NCBI GenBank assembly: GCA_020091685.1 | Contig: CM034599.1 | Coordinates: 20,788,006-20,852,005 of the forward strand | Length of the DNA: 64,000 nucleotides | From: Lutjanus erythropterus | Taxonomy: Eukaryota; Chordata; Actinopteri; Lutjaniformes; Lutjanidae | Reading direction: 5' to 3' | Part shown: positions 54,653-64,000 of the stretch, piece after piece | Layout: each line of letters starts with the position of its first letter | Numbering within the stretch: position 1 is the first letter of the stretch | The notes under the pieces: model-generated | Database searches by the model: none | Told to the model about the DNA's origin: nothing | Seen by the model: the letters and a program-made list of their open reading frames with translations, nothing else | Translations under genes and position numbers: made by a program

Positions 54653-56137
54653 CCCACACTCTGGGCATTGAACAAACAAACTAACCAGATTGCCCTCAGT
54701 GCCCTCACTACTGTTTGGCCTTTGCACTTGGTTCTGCCCCCTCAGTTCAGTCTCACTGGCTTTTGTCTAACAGATTCCAGTAAAAAAACTCATTGATTGG
54801 TGTTTGGAGGGCTACCCGCCCTCCATTTCCTGCCTGGATCTTTTTGTTTGGACCTTTGGACACTTCTGTGACGAACAAGTGGTCAGCGATATGCTCGTGA
54901 TTTCTCTTGGATTTACCTTTGTCAGCTTGTAGAAATAACACAGTGCCTTTATGCTGCTACGCTTCTGACTCCATTTCGTCCCGCTGAGTGTTCGACTACA
55001 CAGAGATGAAACATGATGGACTCTGCCGTTGGAGTGTTTTTTAAACATTACTGTTCTTGAGTGTACATTTTGCAACATTTAAGGATGGATTTTAGTAAAA
55101 AAGATCAGCAAAGTAACACAAATGGTAACCCAGATTATCCAGCCCGGTTTGTATCAGTTGTCTGTAATCAGGACCAAACTCCTCTTTATTTCTTCTGCTT
55201 TGCTGAACACATGCACGTGAAATACACTATTCATGGCTGCTGCTGATTCAGTCTGATAGTTGGAAGCATGGTGCCATTAACCAGATGTTTTTGATACTTC
55301 ATTATTCATCGCTGTTTTTTTTCTCTCTGCTTCCAAGCTTTGTTATTGTTGCTATTGCATATCTGCAGCATAGCTACAACCCAATGCCCAAAAGACTCTA
55401 CAGGAAGACATCCAAAAACAACACCGCATCAGTAGAAATGCTGCAATCCATTGCAAGTCAGAAGCGGATAGTTAAAAGTTATTCCCTTCTTCCAATCAAA
55501 TGTGTCCCAGTGCATCTGCTCGGGAAAACATGGACGCCCACCACAGACTGATGTTTGTGTGGCAAGTCTCTAAAATTCACAAGCATCTACAGCAGCTGAG
55601 TTAACAGATTAGCACACTTTAGGAGTAGGCTAAACATCAATTAAGCACAGATCAACTAAGTGTAAATGGCAACTACAAAGTTCTTACATTATGTTTAACA
55701 AAACAAACACTAAAAGTTGATGAAAAGGTAATGCTGGACTTTCCAACTCGAATGAGTGTTCCATTACAGTTTTACATTTTGGAGTTCATTTTTCTGTGTA
55801 CAGTGGATTGCAGCATTATTGGAATCCAGCTAGATTAAACAATATCTTAACCTAAGAAACAATTTTCAACTTAATTACCTGGAAGGTCATTCTTAAAACC
55901 TAACCATTTTAGATTGTGTGCCTAAACCCAGCCTCCTGGTTTAGCTTCTGCCCATAACTCTTGTGGGATCCATAATTTTGCATAATTCTGTTGAATATTA
56001 TAGCTTTAATTTCCAGTTATAGAGCCCTTGAATGCAACAAGGCATTCCCAACCTGCAAATCAAGAACAAAGCGATGGACAGAGAGACCTTTACAGTGTTT
56101 TACTTTTTCTGTGATCAAAATAATAAGGCGAATCATG

Positions 56138-56425
56138 AACACTTTACAATAGGGGTACACTGATTAACATTAGTTATTGCAGTAATAAGAACTAACTAAC
56201 AGCTAATTGATAGTTAACTAATGTGTCCAGTAACCATGTTACTAATGGTGTTAACTAAGGTTTTAATTTATGTATTTAATGATTTTTAAAAATGCTTAAC
56301 ATTAGTTAATACAATAATCAGCATGAACTGTTAATTACTGTTTAATTACTGCCTTCTATTAACAGTCATTAAGGGTCTACATGTTAAGGTACTATCTTAA
56401 TGTTTAATTAAGGGTGTATATGGTT
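56138..56425. repeat. ACATTAGTTA-type dispersed repeat
   Basis: AACACTTTACAATAGGGGTA followed by many ATTAACATTAGTTA / AACTAACTAACAG / TTAATTACTG motifs, the pattern of a well-known abundant fish non-autonomous element. Confidence 0.65.
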
Positions 56426-56981
56426 TATATTTGGTCAAAGTTGGGCTCAGTAGAGGTTTGCTTGTACTTTTATCTCCATTGATGCTCCTCAACATATAAC
56501 CCTATAAATTATTGTTCATGTTATATGAGCATTACTTAACCATAATTGGCCATATATTTATGCTCTTTGTGACCCTTATTGTAAAGTGTTACTGGCTAAT
56601 CTCAAATGTGCAAGAACATTTTATTGTCGTGTCGACTAAAACCCATTTCTCTGGCTCAATACAGTTCTTTCTTTCCCTTATCTCTCACAATGGCAACGAC
56701 TGCCTTATAAAAGATTGAATTGGCAAACATGGGGCCAAATGATAACTGGTAATAACTGATAAAGACAGCAGTGCTCATGCTCAGTATTAATCTGCCTGAG
56801 ATCTACCTACCTGTCTTATTTTACTGCAAGGTCTTAATGCTTAAATATAGATGTTAAAATCTGAAAAAGATCAGTTTGTGTCAGCCTGGGGCACTCTCCT
56901 ACAACTATTCACTTCTCTCTAAGTTTCTGAGCACGTCTCTTTTCAGAAAAAAAAAAAAGCTTGATACTGTATTACACTGGA

Positions 56982-56987
56982 AATAAA
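56982..56987 (+). terminator. Candidate distal poly(A) signal AATAAA
   Basis: Canonical hexamer followed directly by a T-rich run. It is the first exact AATAAA I found downstream of the stop codon. The alternative is that it belongs to unrelated AT-rich sequence. Confidence 0.35.
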
Positions 56988-57010
56988 AGTTGTTTTTTTT
57001 TTGGTTAAAT

Positions 57011-58092
57011 GCCAAGATGAAGCATATCTGAAAGATGGTCAGTGCTTTTAAAAATTTCTTTACAGTATGAATTGGCTTTTGTTCAACTGTGACAGAGATC
57101 TCTATTTGGATTGAAGAAACTACTGATAATAACTGCACTGGTGTGGATGAAAAGGAACATTTTGCAGTAAAGCCACCTCTTAAGAGCAAAAGTCGAATTG
57201 GTTTGACGCAGAAGAAACCCTATGAGAGATATTACACTGTCATGACTGATTCTTTTATAATTTTTTTGGCAGCCACATACAATGACACTGCACATTCTTA
57301 GGGACTGGTCATGATATTGGTTTATTTCTCACAGTATTTGCCTTATTCTGTGCTTTCTTTCTAAGTCTGAAACATTCCTGTGTTTGCTGCAGTCAGCCAC
57401 ACTTTCAAATGAAAATGACGATTCATTCACCTTGCTGTCATCGACTGCCCGGCTGTGTTTTCTGCTCTTGAATGAGTCATAAAATCTGAACCCTCTGTAT
57501 GAAATCGCCACTGTGTGACCTTCATCCACATTAATAATGGAAAAATATGAAATACACTTTGGTTATACTTGCGCTAATGTCAAGTGTCAAACCTCAATGT
57601 TACTCCTCTCAACTGATTGCTGCAAGTTAGCTGGATAACATGACATCTGATAAAGAAATGAGAAATGTTACGTACAGTAATGATGATGTCTAGAGAATTT
57701 ACCTTGACTGAACTCATGAAGGTATTATAAATTTACTGTAAACATGTAATAATTCAAGCTTACAGTGGAAAGAAACTTCCTGTCGCTAGTTGAGCTTTTT
57801 CCCCTCTTCAATACAAAATGCCTTTGCTCTCTTTTTTCTAGTCTGTGGTTGATTTTATTAAATTATTGTGTGGACTATTTTGTCTGTGACTCATTCACTG
57901 CTCCAATTAATAACTACTCTGTAAGAGTTTGCTGAATTTTCATTATTTACTATTTTTGTTGCTAATTACAATGAAAATACTCAGATAACTAGAACCAAAC
58001 TGCATCAGAGAAAGGGATAGTTCTTGGATAGATTGATTGCGTAATGTGTTGTCGTCAACTCAAGTTACTTCACCCGCCTCTCCTCTGCCCCA
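57011..58092. other. 3' flank, no gene
   Basis: AT-rich. Short ORFs on both strands at 57083-57529 overlap one another and resemble nothing known. ATTAAA near 57856 is a further, weaker poly(A) candidate. Confidence 0.5.

Positions 58093-58095
<3 letters not shown>

Positions 58096-58129
<34 letters not shown>
58096..58129. repeat. (TG)n microsatellite
   Basis: Perfect TG run of about 34 bp. Confidence 0.95.
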
Positions 58130-58130
<1 letters not shown>

Positions 58131-58392
58131 AGCCCATGGATGTAAGCACACAGAGCAGAGGAGAGAAAAGAGAGAGAGAGAAAGTGTTACAAGCTGAGCT
58201 GCAAGTCCACATAAATTACAATAACAAAATTAATAACAAAAATATTTCAGTTCTTTCAGGGAGTTCCTGTCGGATGACGTTTTGGGTTGGAAGCTGGCTC
58301 TGATTGGTTGTTTTCATTCAGGCATGATGGATTCTTGCCAAGGAGAAAATTTTTTTGTTGTGTTTGTTGTTGTGATAATCATTTTGGTGCCC

Positions 58393-58452
58393 CATGTTCT
58401 AAATAGAACTAAGAGCAGGGTGCTGAATGCTTTTAGTCCTAATTAGAACATG
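58393..58452. other. Stem-loop, 17 of 19 base pairs
   Basis: CATGTTCTAAATAGAACTA (58393-58411) pairs with TAGTCCTAATTAGAACATG (58434-58452), with two mismatches and a 22-nt loop. May be a MITE relic or a transcribed hairpin. Confidence 0.55.
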
Positions 58453-59341
58453 GAATAGAGGTTCGGCTCAGCCTCCTGTGGTCAACATGAGTATTACAAC
58501 AACAAACATAAAATCATCCTCACTACACAAAAAAGTCACTTTACAAAACCTTTTTCCGCAAAGGACAAAAAATTAACTTAGGAAAATGGTGCTGAAAACC
58601 CCCCCCACAGCAAATCATGTTTTACAAATGAAAAAACAATGTAAGAAATCACCTGTTCTTATGCTATAAATACAAGAGAGAAAATGATCTAGAACTAGAA
58701 GTTAAAAATGGAGTATGGGTGCGATGGACTTGTGACTCAGATTAACCTTATATGACAGCAGATTCATTCCCTCCTGCAAAAATATAACAAACATTTGTGA
58801 CAGAATTCACTTGACTTGTTCACATATTTCATTCCTGAATTCACAGATTTGCGTTTGGCAACCTTTTAACGAACTTATTATCAACCTGCCTTCTTTTCTG
58901 TGAATGACAAGGTCATTAATATTCTAACGGTATATTGAGTACACTGGCGACAGCCTGCTGTCAAGCCACAGCAGACATTCATTTTGCCTTAATGGTTATT
59001 ATTACATTGTGTTCTGTCTCTCTGCCCTTGAAAGAAACTTGTAGCTCTGTCTGGTGGCAAAACAAGCAGAACAATAGATTTCAGTTTGTCCTGTGATTTG
59101 TTCACTTTTCAGCTCTGGACTTGCCACAAAATGTACTGAACCAACCCTCTTTATATCACCCTTCCCTACTTTGTTACAAGATGTTACAAGCCTGTTTCTG
59201 AATCCTCTAAGGAGAAAGCAGATACAGTGCTTAATGAAGTGGCCACAAAAAGTATCCACAAGGTATCCGCTAAGGCTTTTGGATTCATTCCAATGACCTG
59301 ATGAGGTCACTATGAACTACCACAACACTGGGATATACCCA
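58453..59341. other. 3' flank, no gene
   Basis: AT-rich unique-looking sequence. Overlapping ORFs at 59002-59310 on both strands are unsupported. Confidence 0.5.
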
Positions 59342-59482
59342 ATCCTCTCTATTTTAGGGGCCAGTGTGTAGGATTTAGTGACATCTAGTGGTGAGCTTGT
59401 AGACTGCAAACGCTTTGCTGCCATGGAAGAGGACCAGCACATCTGTAGATATAAACAGCTCATTCTAAAGTTACAAAAACAA
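59342..59482. repeat. CCAGTGT-type dispersed repeat, rearranged copy 2
   Basis: GGCCAGTGTGTAGGATTTAG then TGACATCTAGTGGTGAG is the forward end. TGCCATGGAAGAGGACCAGC and GATATAAACAGCTCATTC are the reverse complement of the other part of the same family (compare 40390-40440), so the copy is internally inverted or fold-back. Confidence 0.6.
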
Positions 59483-60884
59483 ACATCAAACTGACCTTAT
59501 AACATTTAATGACATCTTTATGACAAGTCCAAAATGTACCACTTTACATGCATGCAGACACACTTATGATGGTCTCATGATGGCCAATGCCAACAGCAGC
59601 CAATTTTGATGGTATGATTTAATGTTAAAACATAAAGCTTAACATTTTAGTTTGATAACATCAAGTTATCATAGCAAAGACATTGTCGTGATTAATGTCA
59701 AGTTGTCATGGCAAAGACATCTCAAACAATGTAAACTTTGCATAAAAAATGACACAAATGACCAAATAACACTCAATGACAACAGTCATAAACATTCATA
59801 AAGACTCGTTCATGTTCATGACAGGTGTGGTGACATGCATATCCTTTCAAATAACTTTAAGGAGTGATTGGATACACCCAGCAGTACCAGTGGTGGATGA
59901 TATGGACAACACTAATATAACAATAATTATCTGTCCTCTTTTGAATTTAGTGTGTGACAAACTTTTTGGCCAAAAAAGCTTCAGATTTTGACTCTTATTG
60001 TGTGTGGCAGGCAGAGTCCAATATCCATATTAAGTGAGCTGGAAAACAAGAGTGTTTTAGTGTGGCATTTCAGTACAAGCTGACAGGTCAACGCTAGTCT
60101 CTGTCTAACCTCCCATTGTGAACGTGCTGTGTTCACGCAGAGCGCAGCGCTGGACTGTTGAAGTGGATTAAGTGATCTAAGTGAGGGCTGTGGAGGAGGA
60201 TGCTCCACCATTACAGTGAATGATACTCCTGTTACAGCTCTCCAATCGCCACTTCAAACAGCCAAAAGTGGGAGAGAAGGAGGAAAGGTGGGGATGCAAT
60301 GTGGGAATGAGCCACCCTACTTCAGTGTTTTATATTAAGAGCACTTGCAGATTGCAAATTGCCCACTTTCCTGACAGACATAGAAGTTGGATTAAACAAA
60401 CAGGCCACACAATAGCAAGATGGCCTCAGCTTGCATGTGTTGCATCACGTTGCTGATGGATTTGGCTCATTAGGCTGCAAAGATTAACATTACTTTTCTT
60501 CCTAACGAGACTGCAGACTTGGATGTTAAAAGTATGCATGTTTGTGACTGCTGTTACAGTTGTTGTCCTTCCAAAAACCTTCATGACCATGTTAGCAACC
60601 TCACAGTCTGCTAGTATAATGTTTGCAAAGTGCCACTTTACAGAACCATTATAATACTCTACTAAACTTCAGAGCACTGTCAGAATCACTCTTAATTAAT
60701 TCACTTTCAGAGCACTGACAGCACACTCTGGAGTCTCCCGAAGAGGATTATACATGCAGAGCGAATATTTACTGCAGTTCAAAACAATGTGAAGCTCACT
60801 ACAAAAGCACTGAACAAGAGTCTACAGCCATGCGAGTGGTTCTGTGAAATTGTACTTATACACAGTTTTTAACTTTTGGCTAAC
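59483..60884. other. 3' flank, no gene
   Basis: No supported exon, RNA or repeat. 60060-60480 is somewhat less AT-rich but without recognisable coding sequence. Confidence 0.5.
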
Positions 60885-61240
60885 ATGTCACTATCTTGTT
60901 TTGTCATGATTTGTGTTTTTTTGTTTGTAATCTCTGGATTTATTTTGTTGTCCTTGTCTACTCTTGTTTTTGTTGTTTCACTTCCTGTCTTTGTCTCTTC
61001 TCCCTCCTTTTTTCTGATAGCTTCACCTACCGCTCATCAGTTTTTTTGTATATTTGGTTCTGATGTTTCTCTGTTTCTTTGATGGTTCATCATCGCCCTT
61101 TGTGTGTCAAGTGTTTCATCCATTGGTTTCATCTTTTAGATTGTATGTCCTTTGGATTCAGCTTTTCGGTATATATACCTTTTTGTTATTAAATCATTTC
61201 AGCTGAAATTGCTCTGCCTCCTGTCTGCATCCCATCAACA
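60885..61240 (+). repeat. Degenerate retroelement-type repeat with poly(A)-like end
   Basis: T-rich, with CACTTCCTGTCTTTGTCTC, GTGTGTCAAGTGTTTCATCC and TTGTTATTAAATCATTTCAG, then CTGCCTCCTGTCTGCATC. The order matches a common fish repeat, probably LTR- or LINE-derived; ATTAAA near its end could be its own poly(A) signal. Confidence 0.5.
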
Positions 61241-62669
61241 CCACTGATGGCTGATGGGAATGTCATTTGCTTTTACAGGTATTTTGCCATAAACCAAAGT
61301 ATTCAAATAAAATATAGCTCGATGATGGTGTTATAAGGGATGTAGAGGTGCTGTCAGTATCGAAAAATGCCTCACATACTGCCTTAAATGCCAGTATAAT
61401 GCTGGCAAGTGCACTGAGCTGATAACACAGAATTTATTAACCCAAAAGCAGCATATGCCATATTTTGCCCATGACATTCATTCTCTTTTTGTATTGTTTG
61501 TAATGTTTCTAACAATCTTCTAAGCTGCTAGCCATAGTTGTAGTTGCTATAACTTCTGCGTAAACATAGAATACGCCAGATATGTCAGCGAGCGATGAAG
61601 GACATGAGTCATATTAGATAGATTTTCATGTGATGTGATGGTTGTTTCACAGTTAAGAAAACAACTCTCTTGATCCTGCAACACTTCACAGGATCAACAA
61701 ACTACGTCAGAATTTACATATTGTGTACTTTAAATGGAAATCCACACAAAACAAAAAGAGAGAAAAAGTCAAGAGATCACCAGCAACAGAATACACAAAA
61801 TTTCATTGCAGTCCATCAGGTGTTTAGATATTTCAGTCTGGATCAAAGTGGTTGACTGACCGTCACTGGCATACAGTAGTCATGACTCGTGTGTAGTGAA
61901 ATCAGAAAAATAAATTACAAATTACAGCAGCAATCAACCATATTAGATTCAATTTCATCCCAATTGAATGCTCAGTATAATAATGCTCACCTATTTCTGG
62001 TCCATTACCACATCAGCAGAGCCTTCTTGCCCTCTACGGACAGATTAAACCGCTCTATATAAAAGTGTTATTTCTTCTGGCACAGTACCAGTTGTGGTTG
62101 CTAGGAGATTTTTTTTTTTTTTAACAAAACCTCTATACCTGATTGGGAGGGTTGGTGAGCAACATCATTACCTTTTACTGTGCTTTGATCATAAAACCTC
62201 AGCTGAACTTAAAATCATCGGTCATTCTTTTGATGGGATACACAAAAACCCGGGAGACAGCAGTGGTGGATGTGCTGCTGTGTAGCTTTAGTCTTTTATT
62301 CCCTTAAAAGATACACCCTGCACAGAGGGGACAATTACCCCTGGAAATACCAGGATTTTTTTAAAACTTAAATAATGAATGTGGATGAATTGATAAAACA
62401 CCTGACCAGCAATAATGGGCGGATTTTATACTCCTTTAGTTCTTGTGAGTATTAGCTGTGAACAAGAGCACACTGCAGGCAACTTAATAACTCCTGTCAA
62501 GTAAAAAACATTACCTTATAACTGAGGATCAGAGAAACTCTGTTCTGAGATAGTAATAAAGTAATAGAAATACATTTATGTTGAAATAGGTCCAATCCCT
62601 GGTCAATATTAAAATGATTTTATTATGTGACTTAATTACACCTCTGTAATAAAAACAAACGGAACAAAC
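61241..62669. other. 3' flank, no gene
   Basis: AT-rich, nothing recognised beyond homopolymer runs. Confidence 0.5.
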
Positions 62670-63110
62670 GACACATTTAGAGGGACCTAACGGCCAACTA
62701 ATTTTGTAGCATATAGGGCAACCTATATGGCACACATTTTGTCCACTGGAGAGGCACAACAGAGGGCAATTTATCATACTTTACCCACCAGAAGGGCTCT
62801 GTAGAGGGCACTTCATCACATTTTGTCCATTAGAAGAGCACCCTAGAGGGCAATATTTCAAGTTTTATCCACTGGAAAGGCACTCTAGAGGGCAGTTTTT
62901 CATGTTTTGTCCATTAAAAAGGCACCCAAGAGTGAGACTAGTGAACTTTTGTCTGATGGAAAGGCACTTTAGAAGGCAGTTTTTCACAGTTTGTCCACTG
63001 GAAGATTGCACTTTATGTAGTTGTCTTGGATATAGCACCACCACAGAGGGCACTTTACCATGTTTCATCTGCTGTAGGGCATCCAAGAGGGCATTTCTGC
63101 AGCATTTTTC
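62670..63110. repeat. 42-bp minisatellite
   Basis: AGAGGGCA-type unit starts at 62761, 62803, 62845, 62887, 62929 and 62971, exactly 42 bp apart, with decayed units on both sides (62713, 63045, 63086). Each unit also carries TTTTGTCCACTGGAAAGGCA. As 42 is a multiple of three, both strands stay open for about 100 codons. Confidence 0.9.
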
Positions 63111-63915
63111 TGTTTTTTTCAAACATGAGTACCCCCCTTTCCGCATAGCAGAGCAGCAAATAGACAAACAAATAATGGGCAAGGCATTAGTTTTGTCACA
63201 GTGCTAGTATTTCTGACACCTATTCACATTATTGTAACACTAGGATGAGAGTACATTTTTGTCAGTCCCTGCTCCCACCATACATAAAAATGGTGCCTCC
63301 ACTGCTGCAAGAAAATGTGACTTATTATGTGAATACAGATTTGTTCCTTTGGTATATGGAGTCACGGGTTATGCTATGTGTTCAGGATGTACTTTAACAT
63401 AGCACTACTTTATAAGGTTCATAGTGTTCTCTTTTACAGCTGTGTATTGCATTTGAAGTCACACAAATCTGTCCTTGTCATATCTGGCTTACTAATTTCA
63501 CCCATTTTTCACCTCGCCAGTGCTATCACATCTGTGAAAGAGATTGGACACGAGGGACCACGTCCATCAGCGTGTCTGCTGGAGTAAATTTGATAAGATG
63601 AAAGATTTGTAAGGAGCTTTATACTTTCAAGCGATTCAAAGAGACATTTCTCACAACAACAGATGCTGCTAACAATTTCTTGCCCTATTACAGGGTGGAC
63701 TGATGATTAATTCATGTCTCCGCCATCTTAACAAGGTTGTGCCCGTCAGTGGGCGGGAGGGGGCCGCACTCTGTGGTGCTTTGATACCTTAAATTCAAGG
63801 CTGTGTCACACATTAATGACTTCTTTGAGCTGAGAAACGAGCATCATTATCTCTTTTCAAAAAGGTAAGAATGGGAGATTTCAGCTCAGCTTGTATAAAG
63901 ACAGGGGAGGAAACT
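63111..63915. other. 3' flank, possible conserved block at 63690-63900
   Basis: No gene. 63690-63900 has balanced composition with GATGATTAATTCATG, GGGCGGGAGGGGGCC and CACATTAATGACTTC, which looks like non-coding constrained sequence; weak inference. Confidence 0.3.
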
Positions 63916-63919
63916 GTTG

Positions 63920-63920
<1 letters not shown>

Positions 63921-63992
<72 letters not shown>

Positions 63993-64000
63993 TGTGTGTG
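63921..64000. repeat. (TG)n microsatellite at the window end
   Basis: TG run interrupted by TATG near 63958 and CGCG near 63989; continues beyond the window. Confidence 0.97.

Larger units (their letters stand above)
53176..57010 (+). other. tle4: tle4 3' UTR and proximal downstream region (end uncertain)
   Basis: The UTR begins after TAG. Two plausible polyadenylation signals are visible: ATTAAA at 54517-54522, followed by T-rich sequence and then a 73-bp TG tract that could act as a GU-rich downstream element; and AATAAA at 56982-56987, followed at once by a T-rich run. The first gives a UTR of about 1.35 kb, the second about 3.8 kb. A dispersed repeat lies inside the interval (53965-54485). 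Confidence 0.45.

Noticed and set aside
54542..54796. ORFs of Val-Cys or Thr-His repeats
   Set aside because: Translation of a TG microsatellite; the same applies near 16.1, 31.2, 34.1, 37.2, 42.7 and 58.1 kb.
57089..57301. 70-codon plus-strand ORF beginning MTEISIWIEETTD
   Set aside because: Not repetitive, but matches nothing known, has an overlapping ORF on the other strand and no splice or promoter context.
62865..63207. 105- and 101-codon ORFs on both strands
   Set aside because: Open because of a 42-bp minisatellite; both strands open at once argues against coding.
63378..63587. Possible exon of a downstream gene (69 codons)
   Set aside because: An AG precedes part of it, but there is no donor, no recognisable protein and no partner exon.

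Overview
The window is nuclear DNA from a ray-finned fish, most likely a spiny-rayed (percomorph-type) teleost. Three things point there: a vertebrate multi-exon gene with GT-AG introns, very abundant (TG)n/(CA)n microsatellites, and many dispersed repeats of teleost type. There is no bacterial, plasmid, phage or CRISPR content. Family names for repeats come from recognition without a database search and are marked as such.

The window holds one recognisable protein-coding gene, on the plus strand: a Groucho/TLE co-repressor best identified as tle4. I could assemble it completely from start to stop (10386-53175): 20 coding exons, 2313 coding bases, 770 residues plus a TAG stop, with every exon phase closing and every intron starting GT and ending AG. 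Domain order is Q (tetramerisation; exons 1-6), GP (exon 7), CcN (exons 8-10), SP (exons 11-13 and part of 14) and a WD40 propeller (exons 15-20). The N-terminal MIRDLSK extension and the SSSVSPSASF block in CcN are what separate TLE4 from TLE1, TLE2 and TLE3.

Layout: 1-9.6 kb is 5' flank with repeats, a LINE fragment and a few unique, conserved-looking blocks. The CpG-rich promoter and 5' leader lie at about 9.6-10.4 kb, with four inverted CCAAT boxes, a CACGTG palindrome and a tiny upstream ORF whose stop overlaps the tle4 start as TAATG. Exons 1-8 are spread over 10.4-35.7 kb with a 12.8 kb intron 4. An 8.9 kb intron 8 follows. Exons 9-15 are packed into 44.6-47.7 kb and exons 16-20 into 47.8-53.2 kb. 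From 53.2 kb to the end there is 3' UTR of uncertain length and then gene-poor flank.

Function: TLE proteins do not bind DNA themselves. They are recruited by TCF/LEF through the Q domain, and by Hes/Runx/Pax/Six/En/FoxG factors through WRPW or eh1 peptides that dock on the propeller, and they silence Notch, Wnt and patterning targets. Introns and flanks carry transposon debris (MITE-like inverted-repeat elements, L2-like LINE, Penelope-like, Tc1-like end, minisatellites) and unique stretches with homeodomain, PBX-MEIS and TCF-type motifs that are candidate enhancers. The least expected items are a hammerhead-ribozyme-like core in a Penelope-type remnant in intron 4, the stop-start overlapping uORF, a 17-nt microexon, a tandem CAG acceptor, and a 28-bp minisatellite family present in opposite orientations that creates long false ORFs.
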